Shown: positions 1 to 8,170, numbered from the stretch's first letter. The stretch is DNA of 36,211 nt from JACJXF01 sp964349045 (GCA_964349045.1 CAYGFI010000032.1:1-36211), one strand, 5' to 3'. Numbers and translations are program-made. Notes: a model not told the origin generated them from the letters alone.

Positions 1-17
1 ACCCCAACCCCTCCCCC
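1..17. repeat. Outer inverted repeat, left arm
   Basis: The first 17 bases are the exact reverse complement of 1924-1940. This C-rich/G-rich repeat looks like one of the palindromic intergenic repeats common in Bacteroidota genomes. Here two copies in opposite orientation bracket the DUF1670-like gene pair. The copy is cut by the window edge, so its full extent is unknown. Confidence 0.6.
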
Positions 18-25
18 TATATTTG
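18..25 (+). promoter_or_regulatory. Putative -7 box (TATATTTG)
   Basis: TATATTTG matches the Bacteroidota -7 consensus TAnnTTTG exactly. The matching -33 TTTG would fall off the window edge and cannot be checked. The box directly abuts the palindrome at 26-37, so transcription would start inside or next to that palindrome. It is a plausible promoter for the two DUF1670-like genes. Confidence 0.4.
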
Positions 26-38
26 TGCCATATGGCAA
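26..38. repeat. Flanking inverted repeat / putative operator, left arm
   Basis: TGCCATATGGCAA is the reverse complement of TTGCCATATGGCA at 1755-1767. Each arm contains the 12-bp perfect palindrome TGCCATATGGCA. The left arm lies at the expected start of transcription for the gene pair, a classic place for an operator. The same sequence beyond the second gene also fits terminal repeats of a mobile module. Confidence 0.6.
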
Positions 39-87
39 CGGGGTATAGAAAGAGTTCTTTGACATAATTGTTAAATTTGTTGGTACA

Positions 88-144
88 TTCCCTTTCGGGG
101 GATGAAGCGAAGGCGTAGCCGAAGCGAAATCCCCCGAAAGGGAA
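88..144. repeat. 16-bp-stem hairpin upstream of the DUF1670-like gene
   Basis: Positions 88-103 and 129-144 are perfect reverse complements (16 bp) separated by 25 nt. The loop holds a smaller GGC-GTA-GCC hairpin. The ATG at 102 sits in the left arm and would be buried in this structure, which argues for a start downstream at 162 or 180. It may be a palindromic intergenic repeat or a leader structure. Confidence 0.6.
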
Positions 145-161
145 CAATAAAATTAATTGAT

Positions 162-962
162 ATGATCAACAATTCGTCTATGCAGAAATGGGACCGCCTA
201 AAGCAAAAGCAATTAGACACCCAATTTGTTAACAGCCTCATTCAGGGCATGAACTGCTCACAGTTCGAAGCTAAAGCTATATTGAATGCTGTCTATCAAA
301 CCTATCAACCCTTTTTTGATAACTCTGGTGCGATGAAGCCTGGACAGATATTATTTGAAGTGGTGTCGATAGAGAGTGGCGCTCAAAAGAAGCTTTCTGA
401 ATGTAAGATGGTTAGCGTGATCCTTACCCTTGATGCAGGAGAAGAAGACCTTCTGATTAAAGAACAGCAAGGAGTCCAGGGACTGCGTCAGCATCGGTTA
501 CAATGCATGGTGAACGAAGCCTTTCAGCAAGGTGGCCTTTTAACTGTCGAAGACATTGCCAACCGGTTGTTGAACTGTGGGGAGCGGACTGTTTGTCGCG
601 ATATTAAGGCTTTTAAAGATCAGGACATCGTTCTTCCGTTTCGCTCAACCATACGTGATATGGGTAAGTCAATTACACATCGGGCTTTGATTGTCAAAGA
701 ATGGCTTTTAGGAAACGAATACACCGAAATAGCCCGAAAGACACATCACAGCATCGATGCAGTTGCAAACTATATCGACAAATTCAAGCGGGTAGTTTGC
801 CTGGCTAAAAACAACTATGAATTAAAAACTGTAGCGTTTTTAGTTAAGCTGTCTCCCAGTCTAACGGAGGAATATTACAGATTGTATCAAGATCATAAAG
901 CCGTGCCGCATCGCAAAGAAGAACTGGATGATCTAGTAAAAAAAAGCCGTCAAACATTGTAA
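162..962 (+). CDS. DUF1670-like helix-turn-helix protein, copy 1
   Basis: A protein of about 266 residues, recognised from memory as DUF1670-like. Two helix-turn-helix-like segments are visible. One follows LTVEDIANRLLN. The other is in the C-terminal half, after the conserved DMGKSITHRALIVKEWL stretch, in the segment EYTEIARKTHHSIDAVANYI, and resembles a sigma-factor or transposase DNA-recognition helix pair. The open frame begins at 102, but that ATG lies inside a 16-bp hairpin arm and adds an Arg-rich piece encoded by the hairpin. ATG 162 or 180 is preferred. The next gene is a divergent paralogue starting 14 bp after the stop. DNA binding is inferred from the helix-turn-helix pattern; the biological role of the family is not known to me. 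Confidence 0.65.
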   Translation: MINNSSMQKWDRLKQKQLDTQFVNSLIQGMNCSQFEAKAILNAVYQTYQPFFDNSGAMKPGQILFEVVSIESGAQKKLSECKMVSVILTLDAGEEDLLIKEQQGVQGLRQHRLQCMVNEAFQQGGLLTVEDIANRLLNCGERTVCRDIKAFKDQDIVLPFRSTIRDMGKSITHRALIVKEWLLGNEYTEIARKTHHSIDAVANYIDKFKRVVCLAKNNYELKTVAFLVKLSPSLTEEYYRLYQDHKAVPHRKEELDDLVKKSRQTL

Positions 963-976
963 CAAAGCAAGCAGCC

Positions 977-1732
977 ATGATCCCTAAAGCAACATCGGTA
1001 AAAAAATACCAATCAGCACACGATAGGTTCCTTAAACCAGCCATTACAAACTTCTTTGAAAGAGAGTTCTGTGGCATGTTTGGACCGGTTGTCAGAGAAA
1101 ATATCGCAGATGCTTTGATTGATCTTTTTGAATCACTTTGTCCGGAATCATCCCGGTTAAAACCTGGGCAACTTGTTTGGAATGCCCTTGACAAGCATAC
1201 CAGAGCTGATTGGAGTAACCGTCGCTATAAGCCGGTAATTTTATCATTGGTTACCGATGATGACATCTCAATGTTCGAAAAAGGAACATCAATAACTTTG
1301 ATACGACAAAATGTTATGGCTCGCATGATCAGAGAAGCCTACCAACAAGGGGCTGTATTATCTACAAGAGATTTAAGCCTTTTATTGGTATCCGACGCAG
1401 GTTATCTTTCTCAACAAAGAATTGAATATGAACAGAGGCATAATACGATCCTTCCTCATACCGGGGTTATCCATGATATGGGTACTACTATTACCCATAA
1501 GCGATTAATAGTGTGCAAACACATCGTTGAGAAAAAGGATCCATCAATCGTTGCTCTGGAAACAAATCACTCACAGTTGGCCGTCGATAAATATATTAAA
1601 GACTTTTATCGTGTTAAAACTCTTGTCAATGATAACAAAGATGTTGATTTTATTCATCATACAACCAACATTGCCAGGCATGTGATTAATCAGTATCAAC
1701 AAATTATTAACAATTATGTCAAAGAACAATAA
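977..1732 (+). CDS. DUF1670-like protein, copy 2
   Basis: A 251-residue paralogue of the preceding protein. It shares the order of elements: a region with KPGQLVWNAL (compare KPGQILFEVV in copy 1), a LSTRDLSLLL helix region, then DMGTTITHKRLIVCKHIV and a C-terminal helix-turn-helix-like segment ending in KYIKDFYRVKTLV. Identity is limited to these motifs, so the duplication is old. The gene starts 14 bp after copy 1 and is probably co-transcribed with it. The two proteins may act as a heterodimer (inference). The right arm of the flanking inverted repeat lies 22 bp after its stop codon. Confidence 0.65.
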   Translation: MIPKATSVKKYQSAHDRFLKPAITNFFEREFCGMFGPVVRENIADALIDLFESLCPESSRLKPGQLVWNALDKHTRADWSNRRYKPVILSLVTDDDISMFEKGTSITLIRQNVMARMIREAYQQGAVLSTRDLSLLLVSDAGYLSQQRIEYEQRHNTILPHTGVIHDMGTTITHKRLIVCKHIVEKKDPSIVALETNHSQLAVDKYIKDFYRVKTLVNDNKDVDFIHHTTNIARHVINQYQQIINNYVKEQ

Positions 1733-1754
1733 CTTTTTCTATTTATCCCTTGTA

Positions 1755-1767
1755 TTGCCATATGGCA
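1755..1767. repeat. Flanking inverted repeat, right arm
   Basis: TTGCCATATGGCA is a perfect 13-bp reverse complement of 26-38. Together the arms enclose the two DUF1670-like genes. No clear -7 box lies beside this copy, so a purely operator role does not explain it. Confidence 0.6.
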
Positions 1768-1771
1768 TTAA

Positions 1772-1940
1772 CAGGTGGGAGGGGCTTCTGGAGCTTTGCA
1801 AACATTCTGGCTGATCATTACATAATCTCTTTTAAATGGCTCATTTTGCAGAAATACTTTCTTCGAAAAAAGATTTAAATGTTTAAAATAAATCATCTAG
1901 GATTCGGAAAGCCCCTCCCACCTGGGGGAGGGGTTGGGGT
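1772..1940. repeat. MITE-like or palindromic intergenic element
   Basis: Positions 1772-1787 and 1909-1924 form a 16-bp perfect inverted repeat around about 120 bp of AT-rich non-coding DNA. The right end continues into a G-rich stretch (1924-1940) that is the reverse complement of the window's first 17 bases. No open frame of note is inside. This accounts for most of the gap between 1733 and 2111; nothing else was seen there. Confidence 0.5.
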
Positions 1941-2111
1941 GGGGCAATTAATGATGAGTAATAAATTTCTTAATCGCACAACGCGTCAGAATAAATTAAA
2001 TACAATATTCAGAATCTAACCTGAACTCCTCAATTATCGTTTTCAGTGTAGCCATATTTCAGTACAATTATTTAAAATGCTGGTAAATAAAGAAGTAATA
2101 TAATTATAAAA

Positions 2112-3047
2112 ATGATTAAACCGATCCTTTTACTCGTTGTGTTTGCCTTATCAGGAAGCATCCTTTCAGCACAAAATCTCAGAATCCCCCTTTGGAATAA
2201 GGACATCCCCAATTTCAAAGCAACAAATGAAGTTGAAACCCGGGATACCGCTGGCATTGTAAGAATAGGGAATGTTCAGATTCCTGATATCGAGGTGTAT
2301 CTGCCTTCAACCCAAAACGCAACCGGTGATGCGGTTATCATATGTCCGGGCGGAGGTTACCGGATCCTTGCCTACGATTGGGAAGGAAGCGATATAGCAA
2401 AATTTTTCAATTCAAAAGGAATTGCAGCTATTGTTCTCAAATACCGCCTGCCAGCTTCCGAAAGCAACATTGAGCCACACAAGTCTCCCCTGCTGGATGC
2501 ACAAAGGGCCATGCGACTGGTGAGGTTTCATGCATCGGAATGGAATATTATGCCAGACCGGATTGGCATTATGGGCTTTTCTGCCGGAGGTCACCTGGCA
2601 TCAACCCTCTCCACACATTTTGATGCCGGGGATCCTGGCGCTGAAGATCCTGTTGACCGGCTGAGTTGCCGGCCCGACTTTTCAATATTGATTTACCCTG
2701 TCATCACCTTTACGTCTGACTTTCAGCATTCTGGTTCAAAAGAAGCATTGCTGGGTAAAAATCCGGAGCCGGAGCTGATCAAATACTATTCAAATGAACT
2801 TCAGGTAACAGATCAGACTCCACCGGCCATTCTGATCCATTCCAATGATGACAAAGGTGTTCCGGTTGAAAACTCCCTGGCTTATTTTGCAGCGCTCCGA
2901 AAAAACAACATTTCAGCTTCACTTCATGTGTATCCTTACGGTGGTCATGGTTTTTCACTTGCCGTAGGGAAAGGTTATCTTTCAACCTGGCCGGAAAGGG
3001 TTGTGGAATGGTTAACCTCCCCCGTGAAAACACCAGGTAAAAAATAA
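2112..3047 (+). CDS. Secreted alpha/beta-hydrolase esterase (acetyl-xylan-esterase-like)
   Basis: A 311-residue exported hydrolase. Residues 1-20 form a signal peptide (hydrophobic LLLVVFALSG, ending SILSAQ). The alpha/beta-hydrolase fold follows: an oxyanion-type PGGGY motif at about 79-83, the nucleophile elbow G-F-S157-A-G-G, an acid candidate in SNDDKGVP (D246/D247) and catalytic H279 in GGHGF. The N-terminal block before the hydrolase fold is typical of Bacteroidota carbohydrate esterases of the BD-FAE/Aes type. The expected role is removal of acetyl or other ester groups from plant polysaccharide. It is followed after 86 bp by a second exported protein and may share its transcript. The substrate cannot be fixed from sequence. 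Confidence 0.8.
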   Translation: MIKPILLLVVFALSGSILSAQNLRIPLWNKDIPNFKATNEVETRDTAGIVRIGNVQIPDIEVYLPSTQNATGDAVIICPGGGYRILAYDWEGSDIAKFFNSKGIAAIVLKYRLPASESNIEPHKSPLLDAQRAMRLVRFHASEWNIMPDRIGIMGFSAGGHLASTLSTHFDAGDPGAEDPVDRLSCRPDFSILIYPVITFTSDFQHSGSKEALLGKNPEPELIKYYSNELQVTDQTPPAILIHSNDDKGVPVENSLAYFAALRKNNISASLHVYPYGGHGFSLAVGKGYLSTWPERVVEWLTSPVKTPGKK

Positions 3048-3133
3048 CAAACCCTTTATAAAAAATACCAGAACCTTTTCGCCAAAATAAGCATTTATTT
3101 GTATCCTGCTAAAGTGGAACAAATTCAAGTGTG

Positions 3134-4825
3134 ATGTTAAATAAGTCTCTTGTAAGTATTTTTTTAACCGGTTCTTTTCTCTTTCCGGCGCAACCTTCAG
3201 GATGGTCGCAACCGGGTATTAAGGAAAAAGTTATCAGTGAAACTCTGCTCTATCACCCCATTCACCTGAATGCTGATGATCTTACGATTTTGCCCTGGTA
3301 CTCAACAAATTCAGGTGAATCATACGACTTTGTAATTAACCAGGTCTGGAACTTCTGGACTAACATGCGTACTGATAAGAACGGGTTGCCTTATTACATG
3401 AACCACCAGGTCTGGAGGGGTGATTTTAATGATCGTCGTGGAATCGGAGGTGATCAGTTTGCCATGGCCATGTCGTCGTGGAATCTTTTTTACGGGTATT
3501 CGGGAAAAGAAGCAGTGAAAGAAGAAATGAAGTTCATTGCGGACTATTATATCACTCATTCTCTTTCACCTGCAAATGCAGAATGGCCGGATATCCCGTA
3601 TCCCTATAATACCCTGATTTATTCAGGGATATACGATGGCGATATGATACTCGGTAAAGGTTTTACACAACCCGACAAAGCCGGTTCATTTGGTCTGGAA
3701 CTGGTGAAACTTTATAAAATGACAACCACTGTTGCCTATCCCAATGTTAATGACACCCGATACCTGGATGCGGCAGTAAAAATTGCCAATACATTGGCAA
3801 AACATGTCAGGGATGGGGATGAAAACAATTCCCCCCTGCCCTTTAAGGTGAACGCCCTTACTGGTGAAACGGGCAGACTAAAGGAAAATTCCGGAAGTGG
3901 AGAAGATTCACAGTTAAGCAGTTATACCAGTAACTGGTCGGGCACCATGGAATTATTCCTTTCCCTGATTGAATTAAATACAGGGAAAACTGAAAGTTAC
4001 CATAAAGCATTTAACCAGGTTTTAAACTGGATGAAGAATTTTCCCTTAAAAACAAATAAATGGGGACCGTTTTTCGAAGATATACCGGGATGGAGCGATA
4101 CACAGATTAATGCTGTCACATTTGCGCAATTTATAATGAATCACCGGGAATTTTTTCCAGACTGGCAAAAGGAGGCCGAGGGAATATTCAATTGGGTTTA
4201 TGAAACACTGGGCAATAAAGAATGGGAAAAATACGGAGTTACCGTTGTAAACGAGCAGACCGCTTATCAGACACCGGGCAATAGCCACAGCGCCCGGCAG
4301 GCTTCAGCGGGTTTGCAGTATGCAATGTTTACGGGGGATAAGGCTTTTGTGAAAAACTCCATCCTCCAGCTTAACTGGGCCACCTACATGGTCGACAATG
4401 ATGGCAAAAACTGCTATCCCCGCGATGAAGTTTGGCTTACAGATGGTTATGGAGATTATGTACGTCACTATTTGCGATCCATGGCATTCCTGCCGGAACT
4501 TGCCCCGGCAGGACAGGATCATTTGCTCAGTTCAACTTCCGTGATTCAGTTGATGGAATATTCACCTTACCTTAACAGGTTCCTGGGAACTGACATCCCC
4601 TTTAAACTTCTTGAAGATGCAATTGTCCATTACAAAGTATATGTAAATAATTCCGTGGAAGTATTCCGGCTGACCGGCAAACCTTCAAAAGTTATGATAG
4701 GAAACAGGGAATTCTCTCAGCCGGGTGGCAAAGAAGAAGATCAATGGACCTGGCAGGATTTAAATACAGGTGGTTTACTGACCATCAAACATATCAGCAG
4801 TAACAGAATTATCATTTACAAATAA
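3134..4825 (+). CDS. Secreted probable alpha/alpha-barrel glycan-active protein, family unassigned
   Basis: About 563 residues with an N-terminal signal peptide (hydrophobic LVSIFLTGSFLFPA). I start it at ATG 3134 rather than GTG 3131. The sequence is rich in aromatic residues and helical repeats spaced as in (alpha/alpha)6-barrel glycosidases and lyases: GIGGDQFAMAMSSWNLFYGY near 103-122, GIYDGDMILGKGFTQPDKAG, and NWSGTMELFLSLIELNTGK. Acidic and aromatic residues cluster in GGDQF, YDGDM and FFEDIPGWSDTQ, possible active-site material. No named CAZy family was recognised with confidence, so the enzymatic role is an inference from fold pattern and from the upstream esterase. Confidence 0.6.
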   Translation: MLNKSLVSIFLTGSFLFPAQPSGWSQPGIKEKVISETLLYHPIHLNADDLTILPWYSTNSGESYDFVINQVWNFWTNMRTDKNGLPYYMNHQVWRGDFNDRRGIGGDQFAMAMSSWNLFYGYSGKEAVKEEMKFIADYYITHSLSPANAEWPDIPYPYNTLIYSGIYDGDMILGKGFTQPDKAGSFGLELVKLYKMTTTVAYPNVNDTRYLDAAVKIANTLAKHVRDGDENNSPLPFKVNALTGETGRLKENSGSGEDSQLSSYTSNWSGTMELFLSLIELNTGKTESYHKAFNQVLNWMKNFPLKTNKWGPFFEDIPGWSDTQINAVTFAQFIMNHREFFPDWQKEAEGIFNWVYETLGNKEWEKYGVTVVNEQTAYQTPGNSHSARQASAGLQYAMFTGDKAFVKNSILQLNWATYMVDNDGKNCYPRDEVWLTDGYGDYVRHYLRSMAFLPELAPAGQDHLLSSTSVIQLMEYSPYLNRFLGTDIPFKLLEDAIVHYKVYVNNSVEVFRLTGKPSKVMIGNREFSQPGGKEEDQWTWQDLNTGGLLTIKHISSNRIIIYK

Positions 4826-4971
4826 GTTGATCCATCTCAACCTCTATTAAATCTTTTTAATACAATTGAGGAATTCGTTACTACTGTTTATGAAAATGCA
4901 GTGAGTAAAACATCACCAAAATAGCTATCAGATGGTATCATATCTTGTTATACAAGTTTATTGATTTCATT

Positions 4972-4999
4972 TTTTAACAATTTAAAGGTATTGTTAAAA
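4972..4999. promoter_or_regulatory. 10-bp inverted repeat with 8-nt loop in the 4826-5159 gap
   Basis: TTTTAACAAT (4972-4981) and ATTGTTAAAA (4990-4999) are perfect reverse complements. The repeat lies about 160 bp before the lipoprotein gene at 5160. It could be a regulator-binding site or an AT-rich hairpin; it lacks the GC stem expected of a terminator. Nothing else was seen in the 334-bp gap. Confidence 0.35.
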
Positions 5000-5159
5000 T
5001 AGCAGACCCTTTTGGTTTCATAATGAACCTTAATTCAGCCTGCAGAAAGTAGATTTAACTATTTGAAAAAGACTGAAGGATATTCAATGTGATATCGATT
5101 TTTATAAATATTGACTCAGTATAAATTGCACAAAGCGTTAATCTTAATCATCCTTACAA

Positions 5160-6197
5160 ATGAAAAGAAATCTTATTTTTTTATTGATCCTGATTGTATC
5201 AGCCTGTCAGTCACAAAATAAACAAGCTGTAAAACCTGTTTTAAAACGTTTTTTTGCAGAAAATAGTTTCTGGAACCAGCCCCTGCCTGAGAATCCGGAG
5301 ATAGATCCTGAAAGCGCCTATTATATAAGTTTGCTGAAAAAGGACCATAGCGGTCAAAACTTCGGGATCAATCTATACGAGTACACCATTCCGATTTACG
5401 AGGTGGACAGCACGATACCATTGATTAAGGTGGGAAATCATCCCAACTATAAACTTGGCCACCATCCCGGTTTTGACAGCATGGGAGTTCCTGTTCCTCC
5501 TGACTTTATTCCCTCCCCCGGTGATGATCAGCATGCTACTATTATTGACTGGAACAGAATGCTGGCCTGGGATATGTTTAAAGTTGAAAAAGACAGTTCG
5601 GGCCAGTGGGTTTCGTGCACCGGTGTTATTGTACCACTGGATGGACCGGGAGTTTTAAATAAAGAAGATTATCCGGTTAAAGATGATGAATCCATCCACA
5701 AATACGGCCCCAGTCGCGCTGCAGGAGTACCTTCGTTTGCCGGGACCATCATGTACGACGAAATTCTTGCCGGTGAAATAAAACACAAGCTATGTGGCGC
5801 CGTTCGCTTCGTTGCCTATAAAGAATATGTGTTTCCTGCCATCTGGACCGATGGTAATTTTAAAGGAGGAATTCCGGAAGGAAGTATCATTCAACTGGAT
5901 CCGGGCCTTGACCTGTCGGAGTTTGAATTATTACCCGGTGAAATTACCGTGGCCAATGCGTTGCAGAAATATGGAATGGTGATTTGTGATTTTGCAGCCG
6001 GAAATGTTCTGTATGCCGAAGGATTATGGATTTACCCTGATAAATCCTGGGACGGGTTGTTACGGGATTGGAACGGCGGGGTGTGTAGTATTCCCCTCGA
6101 CCATTACCGCGTTATTAAAAATCATAATATTCAGACCGGTGGAGACCGCTTAAAAGATTTTTTTTATGAAAGTTTGAAAGGCTGGGAGACGAATTAA
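5160..6197 (+). CDS. Secreted lipoprotein of unrecognised family (ENSFWN motif)
   Basis: A 345-residue lipoprotein with lipobox VSAC and lipidation Cys16. The mature part opens with AENSFWNQPLP and contains HHPGF (101-105), GDDQHATIIDWNRMLAWDM (121-139) and a conserved-looking SRAAGVPSFAGTIMYDEI near 185-202. The His- and Asp-rich motifs followed by aromatic residues suggest an enzyme pocket or metal site, but I do not recognise the family. Its position after a carbohydrate esterase and a probable glycan enzyme suggests a role in polysaccharide breakdown at the cell envelope (inference). It ends 112 bp before the start of the accessory island. Confidence 0.6.
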   Translation: MKRNLIFLLILIVSACQSQNKQAVKPVLKRFFAENSFWNQPLPENPEIDPESAYYISLLKKDHSGQNFGINLYEYTIPIYEVDSTIPLIKVGNHPNYKLGHHPGFDSMGVPVPPDFIPSPGDDQHATIIDWNRMLAWDMFKVEKDSSGQWVSCTGVIVPLDGPGVLNKEDYPVKDDESIHKYGPSRAAGVPSFAGTIMYDEILAGEIKHKLCGAVRFVAYKEYVFPAIWTDGNFKGGIPEGSIIQLDPGLDLSEFELLPGEITVANALQKYGMVICDFAAGNVLYAEGLWIYPDKSWDGLLRDWNGGVCSIPLDHYRVIKNHNIQTGGDRLKDFFYESLKGWETN

Positions 6198-6309
6198 TCC
6201 GGATGGGCTCTATACCCGTTCCTGTAACCGGCCATTGACACATAAGATGAGTTTGTACGTGAATTAATTCTATGAAATTATCGAATAATTTATAGGATTA
6301 TATTTGAAG

Positions 6310-6318
6310 TTGTGCACA
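6310..6318 (+). repeat. Private inverted repeat of module 1, left arm
   Basis: TTGTGCACA, preceded by G and followed by A, is the reverse complement of 7173-7181. It marks the left boundary of the YD-lipoprotein module. The format GTT-N7-A is shared with the other two modules (8098 and 9352), while N7 differs in each. Confidence 0.55.
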
Positions 6319-6366
6319 ATTTGATGACGCAACTCTACTTAAGTAATTAGCATCTTTATAATAAAA

Positions 6367-7164
6367 ATGAAAAAGACCTTCTATATCATATTGATTGTTT
6401 CTCTGACCATTAGTTGCAAAAAGGATGATACTATTTTAGAAAAGAATAGTAAGGTTAAAACAAAATATATTTATGCAAATTCCTCAGATAAAGAGCCATA
6501 TTCTTTTACTTCATATACCTATGATGATAAGTGGAATTTAAAAAAGGAACTAATTTCTGATTATCCAAGTCCTATTTATGCTTCCTTTACTTATGAGTAT
6601 TCAGATGACGGATATTTAATAAGTCAAAAGCGATGGGCAAAGGAAGGGTATAATTATCCCAACCAAACAGAGTCTGAATTCAGCTTGATTTGGGAAAAAA
6701 AGTACGAAAACATTGACAACAAAAAAATTGAAAGAGAATATCATGATAATGTGTTAACTGATAGCAATATATATATTTATTATAACGATTTTTTATTGGA
6801 AGAAAATCATTATGACATTAAAAACTCTGATGATTGGAGTATTTCTTATGAGTATGACTCGAAAAATAACTTAATAAAAAGGACTTCTATTCCTGATGGC
6901 ACATATACAGTTTATTACTACAATGATTCTAAAATAAGTAAAACACTTCATTACGATAATAATGACTCTTTACCAGTTGAGAATATTTTTATTCATACAA
7001 AATCAAATAATAAAGATATTACTGAGATTCATTATAATGGCCCTCATGGAGAATATATCTCGGACAAGATTACCACTGAAAATGGAAATATTGTTGAATA
7101 TATAAAGTATCATCCGACATTTCAAGGAGCAGAATGGTGGTGCGAAAGATATGAATATTATTAA
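6367..7164 (+). CDS. YD-repeat-like lipoprotein (module 1 cargo)
   Basis: A 265-residue lipoprotein with lipobox TISC and Cys17. The body is built from Tyr/Asp-rich strands such as YTYDDKWNLKKE (50-61), YEYSDDGYLISQK and YEYDSKNNLIKR (161-172), which resemble the YD/RHS-like beta repeats found in many Bacteroidota lipoproteins of unknown role. Its coding sequence is markedly more AT-rich than the neighbouring gene at 5160, suggesting separate ancestry. The gene starts 57 bp after the left boundary repeat and stops 8 bp before the right one. Function unknown; cell-envelope location predicted. Confidence 0.65.
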   Translation: MKKTFYIILIVSLTISCKKDDTILEKNSKVKTKYIYANSSDKEPYSFTSYTYDDKWNLKKELISDYPSPIYASFTYEYSDDGYLISQKRWAKEGYNYPNQTESEFSLIWEKKYENIDNKKIEREYHDNVLTDSNIYIYYNDFLLEENHYDIKNSDDWSISYEYDSKNNLIKRTSIPDGTYTVYYYNDSKISKTLHYDNNDSLPVENIFIHTKSNNKDITEIHYNGPHGEYISDKITTENGNIVEYIKYHPTFQGAEWWCERYEYY

Positions 7165-7172
7165 GACCAAAC

Positions 7173-7181
7173 TGTGCACAA
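7173..7181 (+). repeat. Private inverted repeat of module 1, right arm
   Basis: TGTGCACAA, preceded by C, is a 9-bp perfect reverse complement of 6310-6318. The shared element begins immediately after it. Confidence 0.55.
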
Positions 7182-8098
7182 AACAGGACTCTGAGCTGTC
7201 TGCAATGCCTGTCCAGATTTATCGGGAACCCGGCGATGAGTTCCCGATGTATATCGGGATTGAACTATACTTCGAAAATGCTCAGTGCACCGCACCCGCC
7301 GGTCTTTGGGGTTGGATTACTTAGTTTACCGAAGTATGCACTTAGCGACGGTTTTAAGGGTTTTTGTTATAGACAGGTAAGCCTTACTTTGACGTATTTC
7401 AGGTTTTTGTGCTTATTGTAGCTGTTTACAAATAACAAATTGCCTGAGAAAGGACTGATTAAGGTGCTTTTGGTTTGCAATAAGGCGTAGCTCTCCTGGT
7501 TGCGCCAAATCGCAATATGGTGTGGCTAATTAAGCAAGTACTGTCGGATGTTTTGGAGGGAACCATGTCGGTGATCTTATCCGTGGCAGTTCCTTTACAA
7601 TTACCATCCTCTCCGTTATACACACCGGGCACTGACAAGGGTTAATGCCCGTGAGCCTTTCGAAACCGTTGTTGGCTGGTTTCTGATGGTTATTTCTGCT
7701 TTATCCCCGTGTCGATTTCCGGTTTCTTTTCCGGGCAAACAGCAAATAACCGAACTTAAATTTGGCACTCTGAAACGACAGCGAGGGTTCACGTTTACTT
7801 TTGTTAAAGGGAAAGAAAAAGTATTGGGTGAAGTTGGTCTTATGTTTATCGGATATAACGTAAGCCGGTGTATTACAATACCAGGAGCAGAAAAATTGAT
7901 TAAAGCACTAAGGGAGTGCTGTTTGCTCGTTTACAGAGCTCAAATAAGGCTGATTTTAAGAGCAAATTTTGAATTATTATTTCTACCGCAAAAAATAGCA
8001 TCCTGAGTATTTTGGAAATTTTATGCTCTTATATCAAATGCAATTCAATTTAAGTGGGTATATTTATTTTCAAAATTGAGTTTTTACACAAACTACCG
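7182..8098 (+). repeat. Inter-module repeat element, copy A (about 917 bp)
   Basis: The left part (GGACTCTGAG, then TCTGCAATGCCTGTCC, then a Bacteroidota-type palindrome with arms near ACTTCG and CGAAGT) recurs at 8818 and 10407. The right part carries a transposase tail and ends with TTTTTACACAA just before the next boundary; it recurs at about 9031-9326. Copy A is the longest and includes about 450 bp (roughly 7350-7800) mostly missing from copy B. No intact gene was seen in that internal stretch. Confidence 0.65.
7735..8006 (+). pseudogene. IS1182-like transposase, C-terminal remnant (copy A)
   Basis: The frame reads FGTLKRQRGF followed by KGKEKVLGEVGLMFIGYN, which resembles the C-terminal end of IS1182-type DDE transposases. 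It then continues to a stop after KIAS. The catalytic domain is absent upstream, so this is a decayed end inside the repeated element. Family assignment is from memory of the motif. Confidence 0.55.
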
Positions 8099-8107
8099 TT
8101 GCCGGCA
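8099..8107 (+). repeat. Private inverted repeat of module 2, left arm
   Basis: TTGCCGGCA, preceded by G and followed by A, is the reverse complement of 8805-8813. It is the left boundary of the toxin-antitoxin module. Confidence 0.55.
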
Positions 8108-8146
8108 ATTTTGGAAAAGACACTGGATTACAAAATGAAAGATTTG

Positions 8147-8154
8147 TATCTTTG
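8147..8154 (+). promoter_or_regulatory. Putative -7 box (TATCTTTG) for mntA-hepT
   Basis: An exact match to TAnnTTTG, 16 bp before ATG 8171. No good -33 TTTG lies at the usual spacing. It is inside the module, so the cargo would carry its own promoter, and it supports ATG 8171 over the upstream in-frame ATG codons. Confidence 0.45.
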
Positions 8155-8170
8155 CGATTTATTAATTATA

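Noticed and set aside
102..161. ATG 102 as the start of the first DUF1670-like gene
   Set aside because: It lies in the left arm of a 16-bp hairpin and would add an Arg-rich extension encoded by the hairpin itself; ATG 162 or 180 fits better.
7236..7421. 61-codon open frame inside element copy A
   Set aside because: It runs through the palindromic repeat and shows no protein-like conservation pattern; an artefact of the repeat.
7350..7800. Group II intron or retron remnant in the middle of element copy A
   Set aside because: No domain V-like hairpin or reverse transcriptase motif could be found.
8054..8170. N-terminal extension of mntA
   Set aside because: The extension runs across the left module boundary and the -7 box and would make the antitoxin longer than its family.
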